From Panopea generosa (taxonomy: Eukaryota; Mollusca; Bivalvia; Adapedonta; Hiatellidae), in assembly GCA_029582155.1 (NCBI GenBank), contig CM055901.1, positions 50,597,206-50,661,205 on the forward strand: DNA of 64,000 nt, in the 5' to 3' direction. This document shows, in pieces, positions 59,440-64,000 of this stretch (position 1 is the stretch's first letter; each line of letters opens with the position of its first letter). The translations under genes were made by a program, and so were the position numbers. Below the pieces are notes generated by a model that was not told where the DNA came from, ran no database searches, and worked only from the letters and a program-made list of their open reading frames with translations.

Positions 59440-60175
59440 CCTGAGTTCAATATGTAACATAGCTCAACATGTAACAGAGTTCAATATGTAATAGAGCTCA
59501 ATATGTAACAGAGCTCAATATGTAACATAGCTCAATATAACATAATTCAATATGTAACAGTGCTCAATATGTAACTCATGTAAAGAAGTAACAGAGCTCA
59601 ATATGTAACAGAGCTATCTATGTTACTCATCTCAATAGGTAACAGAGTTCAATATGAACAGAGCTCAATATGTAACATAGCTCAATATGTAACAGAGCTT
59701 AATATGTAACAGAGCTCAATATATAACATAGTTCAATATGTACAAGAGCTCAATATGTAACATAGTTCAATATGTAACAGAGCTCAATATGTAATTCATC
59801 TCAATATGTAACATAACTCAATATGTAACAGAGCTCAATATGTAACACAGCTCAATATGTAACTCATCTCAATACATAACAGAGCTCAATGTTACATAGC
59901 TCAATATTTTAAAAGAGCTCAATATGTAACTCATCTCAAAATGTAACAGAGCTCAATATGTATTTGATCTCAACAGATTCTAAACTGAACAATAAGAACT
60001 CCAGCTCAATATGTCACTCAGGTCAATATGCAACTTAGCTCAATAGATCTCTCACCTACTAAGCTCATTATGTTATTTAGGTCGATATGAAATTTAGTTC
60101 AATAAAGTAATGAAGCTCAATATGCAATTAAAGTCAATATAAAACTCAGCTCTGTATGTAACTTAGCTCAATATT
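59440..60175. repeat. 17-bp minisatellite array
   Basis: About 40 units of 'ctcaatatgtaacagag' with variants 'catag' and 'tcat'. Decays rightwards after about 59950. Confidence 0.92.
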
Positions 60176-61059
60176 CTGAGATAACATGAATATTGCTACG
60201 GCAATATTTCTATCCATGCTAATGAAAATGAAAAACAAACAACAATAAACCAACAAAAATTTAAAATATATAAAATATACAGAATAATAATTAACCAAAC
60301 TAAAATTTAACTATCTATTGGATGATATTCACTTACCTAAGGTGTGATATGAGAACTTCTTTTTTATAATTAAAGTCTTCAATTTAACACAAGTTGAAGA
60401 TATATATTCCATTAAATTAACAGCATGTTTAAATATGTGTTAGTGGTAACACAAGACTCTAGAGTACACTACATGATACTATTTACACATTTCACAAATC
60501 ACCACAAAGTTTTGGTTTGCTGAAGGGAAGGATTCAATTAATTATCTGTTTCATAAAATATCTAAATCAATTAACATTAATTAAATTTTATTAACACGGT
60601 AATGTCAACAAAAAAAATGATGCAAAAAAACCAAGTCAATGAGAGATATCACAGTAGACAAGCTTACTTGAACACCATACTGTTTCTCAGATATCACATT
60701 ATAAAAATAAAATAAAACATGACCTTGGGAATTGTAAAATGTATTTTTCTGAAACGAAAAAATGGTTACCAACACTTTTAGAGCATAAAGATTCTATTTA
60801 CTACAATGTTCTGTATGTTTATAATTCCTTTATGCTTTAAGATGCTGATACATGTGTAGGTTATATATGTGCACATACTCAAGGTTCATGGAATGATTTG
60901 ACACTTTAAGAGAAACTACATCACATACATAGTACATCATAAATTATCACAGGTGAAAAGTCTTAAAGGTTGAACATGCCTGTCAGTTATTTATGTGTAA
61001 TGATAAACATTTCTTATAATATATAATTACATAATATGCTTCAATAAATAAGATCCAAC
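60176..61059. other. AT-rich unique sequence, no gene seen
   Basis: Nothing recognised. Confidence 0.5.
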
Positions 61060-61700
61060 AAAATAGATTTCAGTAAGAGACTTCAATAAAACAGGTTTTA
61101 TTTCAACAGATTTCAATAAAAGAGACTTCAATGAAATGGATTTCATTTCATTAGATTTCAATAAAATAAGGTTTCATTTCAATAGACATAAAATTCAGTT
61201 AGAAAATCAGTTTCATTTCAAAAGACTAATAAATTAGGTTTCATTTCAAAAGACTTCAATAAAATAGGTTTCATTTCAATAGACATCAATAAATTTAACT
61301 TCAATAAAATATGTTTCATTTCAATAGACATCAATAAATGATACTTCAATAAAATAATTTTCATTTCAATGGACATCAATAAAAGAGACCGATTTCATTT
61401 CAAAAGATTTCAACAAAAGAGATTTTAACAAAATAGGTTTCAAGAAAACAAACTTTGTTTCATTAGAGTTCAACAATATATGTTTCAATAAAAGACTTCA
61501 ATAGAATAGGTTTCAAGAAAACAGATTTTACTTTAATAGGGTTTAATGAAAGAGGCTTCAAAAATGACTATGAAGCTTAAATATATATTTCATTCAATAG
61601 CTTGATTTAAACAGTTCAATAAAATATATTTCAATAAAATAGATTTCAGTAAATAGATTTGATCTCAAACAGCTTCATCAAAAGAGACTTCAATAAAATT
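61060..61700. repeat. degenerate array of 'ttcaataaaataggtttcat' units
   Basis: Irregular repeats of 'ttcaataaaataggtttcat' and 'ttcaatagacatcaataaa', with spacing that varies (roughly 15-45 bp). An 80-codon frame starting at 61659 runs out of this array and has no domain. Confidence 0.8.
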
Positions 61701-61984
61701 GGTTTCAAAAAGGAATGCTTCAATGAAACTAACTTCAATAAAACATTAAATAAAAAACATCTGAAAGTTGATTTTTTTAAACATAACACCATAGACATAC
61801 GTGACAATGGACACTTATTTTTTCTGCTTTATAAGAATGGTGTTGAAGCAAATGTATGTAAACTGCCATGTTTCCCTTTATGCACTTGTGGGAAAATGTA
61901 GACACATGCATCTTGGTGACATGCATAGTCAGCTTTTTTTCTAATGATCGACTGATTGAATATTTAGCGTCATTTTTATGCCAA

Positions 61985-62115
61985 CACGGGCTAACAGATA
62001 TTCAGTTAACCTAACCACTGTTTGTTGGGATCCTGAAAGGTTAACCAGTACTCTAGCACACTCCATCTCCGCAAGTAACTGATAACTTTTCCACTTGAAT
62101 CAGCTGTGAGAGACA
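61985..62115 (-). mobile_element. SINE-type fragment, homologous to 55380-55430
   Basis: Its reverse complement reads 'tactggttaacctttcagga', 'tcccaa', 'agtggttaggttaactga' and 'atctgttagccc', matching 55382-55440 in about 55 of 66 positions. Upstream on the minus strand, 'cacagctgattcaagtgg' and 'aagttatcagttacttgcgg' extend it. No tRNA head was found, so it is 5'-truncated. Confidence 0.65.
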
Positions 62116-62497
62116 AATGATACTGAGCTTTTTTTCTAAGTAATTTCCAATTAGTCCAATGATTCTGGATAATTCATTGATATGTTCTTATATAGATAGA
62201 TGCCTACTCTTTATATCAATGTTTATTCAACAAATCCTAAATCATGATGCAATTTTATAACCAAATGATGCGGCTAGTTTATAAAAGTTATATATAACTG
62301 TGAAACTAAATACACAACATCTTTATACATATTTGATTATCATTTTTATTTTACATACAGATCAACTATATTATAAGTTGCTGTATATTGCTATTATTAT
62401 GAGCATTTCATTGTAGTTAAAAAATGAAATGGTAAAAAAATATTTTTGTGAACTGTTTATCTGAGTTTTTAACTTTATCTAAAAGCAACATTATCAC
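62116..62497. other. AT-rich sequence, no gene seen
   Basis: Nothing recognised. Confidence 0.5.
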
Positions 62498-62741
62498 CAG
62501 GGCTGCGTTTCACTAAATAACTTACGATAAAAATCGCCTTAAGTCAATCTGACATTTTTTTCATGGAATGTTAAAATTTTGATTGACATTTCAAATGATT
62601 GTATTTCCAGAAAATATATCATTTTCTGCATGATTTGAGCCAATTTTGGGTTCATTTAGATGAATAATAAAAATATATATAATTGTTGGTTTACGTTTAT
62701 GTCAATTTTTGTCACAAGTTGTTTTGAGAAACACAGTCCAG
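62498..62741. mobile_element. MITE with ~39-bp imperfect inverted ends
   Basis: The left end 'cagggctgcgtttcactaaa' with 'taacttacgataaaaatcg' and the reverse complement of the right end 'ctggactgtgtttctcaaaa' with 'caacttgtgacaaaaattg' match at about 28 of 39 positions. No coding capacity. Target duplication not visible, so the superfamily is undetermined. A 96-codon minus-strand frame overlapping it has no domain. Confidence 0.55.
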
Positions 62742-63111
62742 AATGATGCACTTTGATGGAATAGGTAGCTGAGACACTGATATGTAAAATACGATAAATA
62801 TGTTGTTTTTGGCATTGTAAAAATAAATATTGATAATTTGGCAAAAGTATCTCCGTTTTGTTAATAGAACTCAATGTCATACATAAAATTAACATATAAT
62901 GTTGTTGTTTCAAACAATGGTCATCATGTAATACATAACAAAACATATTCTTCTCACAAAATATGCTTCATACTAGTCTTTTGTGTAAAAGCTTTTGGCA
63001 TTTTGTATTACTCGTTTCTGAATTTACTCAAAAGAAAATTAGCACTTTTCAGAATAAGCACTTTCAGAAAAAAGCACTTATTACATATAGTAATGTAAAT
63101 AATGACCTGTC
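62742..63111. other. AT-rich sequence, no gene seen
   Basis: A 74-codon plus-strand frame (62874-63098) shows no features. Confidence 0.45.
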
Positions 63112-63505
63112 AGCTGTTGTGATGTATCGGTCACTGTGAAGTACCATTCGCTGTGGTGTATCAGTCACTGTGATGTAGCAGTCGCTGTGATGTATCAGTC
63201 ACTGTGATGTATCTGTCACTGTGATGTATTGGTTGCTGTGATGTGTCAGTCATTGTGATGTATCAGTCACTGTGATGTATTGGTCCCTGTGACGTATCGG
63301 TTGCTGTGATGTATTGGTCACTGTGATGTATCAGTTGCTGTGATGTATCAGTCACTGTGGTGAATCGGTTGCTGTGATGTGTCGGCTATCATGATGAGAC
63401 GGCTGCTACTGTGACCTGCTGTGATGTATCGGTCACTGTGATGTAGCGGTTGCTGTGATGTACTGGCTGCTGCACTGATGTGTCGACTGCTGTGATGTGT
63501 CAGCA
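63112..63505. repeat. 17-bp minisatellite array
   Basis: About 23 units of 'ctgtgatgtatcagtca' with 'cggttg' variants, decaying near 63380-63500. If the minus-strand exon at 63807 is real, the array lies in or just beyond its 3' UTR. Confidence 0.93.
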
Positions 63506-63806
63506 TGTGGTGGAGCATGTCCTTTTTATGTTTTATGTAGAAATGTCTTAAACATGTGGCTGCAAGACAAAGTAATACACAATTTTACAGCCAACATCAC
63601 TAATATCAAAATTAATTAAGCAATAAAACAGAAATCTGTGGCGGCTAAACTAACATGACATTGTACTTTTAACATGATTTAAACATATTATGCTTGACAA
63701 CAGATAGTTTAAATTAATCACAGATCTACTATACTCATTTGTTTTAAAAAAGAAAAGAACAATTATAAACAAATTCTCCTTACAAGTGGTTCCTTAGTGT
63801 GTCAGA
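63506..63806 (-). other. possible 3' UTR of the minus-strand gene
   Basis: AT-rich and non-coding, located directly downstream of the terminal exon on the minus strand. No clear AATAAA was found on that strand. Confidence 0.35.
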
Positions 63807-63876
63807 CTAATATCTGCCTTGATACTCGGGCTCATTGTGTCTGCCTGAATACTCTGGATCTGGGTCATTATAACGC
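63807..63876 (-). CDS. probable last coding exon of a minus-strand gene
   Basis: On the minus strand an acceptor 'tttctcatttctgcag' is followed by 70 bp. The first base completes a split codon, then 22 residues, RYNDPDPEYSGRHNEPEYQG and RY, end at TAG (63809-63807). The peptide repeats a (D/N)(D/E)PEYxGR motif, is hydrophilic and Tyr-rich, and looks like the tail of a larger protein whose other exons lie beyond the right edge. Family unknown. Short length limits certainty, but acceptor, open frame and composition agree. Confidence 0.45.
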
Positions 63877-64000
63877 CTGCAGAAATGAGAAAAAATAAAT
63901 AAAACATAAATATACTTATAGGGGGCAAAACAAGTTTCAAATAGTTTTCAAGTAAAAACAATGTAGTAATAAATTCTGAACAGCTATATTCATTTACAAA

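Noticed and set aside
61659..61901. An 80-codon Asn/Lys-rich open frame
   Set aside because: Starts inside the 'ttcaataaaa' repeat and has no recognisable domain.

Overview
The window looks like a piece of a marine bivalve mollusc genome. It is AT-rich and gene-poor, and about half of it is minisatellite. The evidence for a mollusc is indirect: tRNA-headed SINEs with the tail and body motifs I associate with bivalve SINEs, degenerate arrays built on 'gtgaccttgacctttgagg' (a repeat common in bivalves), a Ty3/gypsy relic of a type frequent in marine invertebrates, and several MITEs. No species is claimed.

Layout. 1-2.8 kb: two arrays (42-bp and 18-bp units). 2.9-4.2 kb: an old SINE and unique sequence. 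4.2-7.3 kb: a 38-bp array. 7.6-10.8 kb: a dispersed repeat copy, a small MITE, poly-C/poly-G tracts and a ~150-bp degenerate array. 10.8-14.7 kb: abutting 26-bp and 34-bp arrays. 15.2-19.3 kb: old dispersed repeats, a tRNA-headed SINE and a pogo/Tigger-like MITE. 20.3-24.0 kb: a dead Ty3/gypsy retrotransposon cut off inside integrase. 24-31 kb: mostly unique AT-rich DNA, with a palindromic triplet, a SINE, a frameshifted relic of a multicopy invertebrate protein gene with a 5S rRNA-like fragment inside it, and a tRNA-Arg-like relic. 31.5-32.5 kb: a ~67-bp array. 32.9-50.5 kb: one enormous array of 57-bp units (about 300 copies) with recent internal duplications. 50.8-56.9 kb: two probable host exons on the plus strand, separated by a piggyBac-like MITE, a 63/64-bp dimer array, an old repeat and a SINE whose body has expanded into a 70-bp array. 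57.7-63.5 kb: four more small arrays, a SINE fragment and a MITE. The right edge holds a probable last coding exon of a minus-strand gene.

Only three segments look like living protein-coding sequence: the internal exon at 50801-50916 (+), the last exon at 56048-56926 (+), which encodes a single-pass membrane protein resembling KCNE potassium-channel accessory subunits, and the short terminal exon at 63807-63876 (-). Everything else that is open for long stretches is a by-product of repeats whose consensus happens to lack stops. By my boundaries roughly 34 kb of the 64 kb is tandem repeat, in about sixteen arrays with mostly unrelated units. The notable biology is repeat biology: a SINE turning into a satellite, MITEs carrying internal minisatellites, higher-order structure, and a near-identical 2.1-kb tandem duplication inside the 57-bp array.
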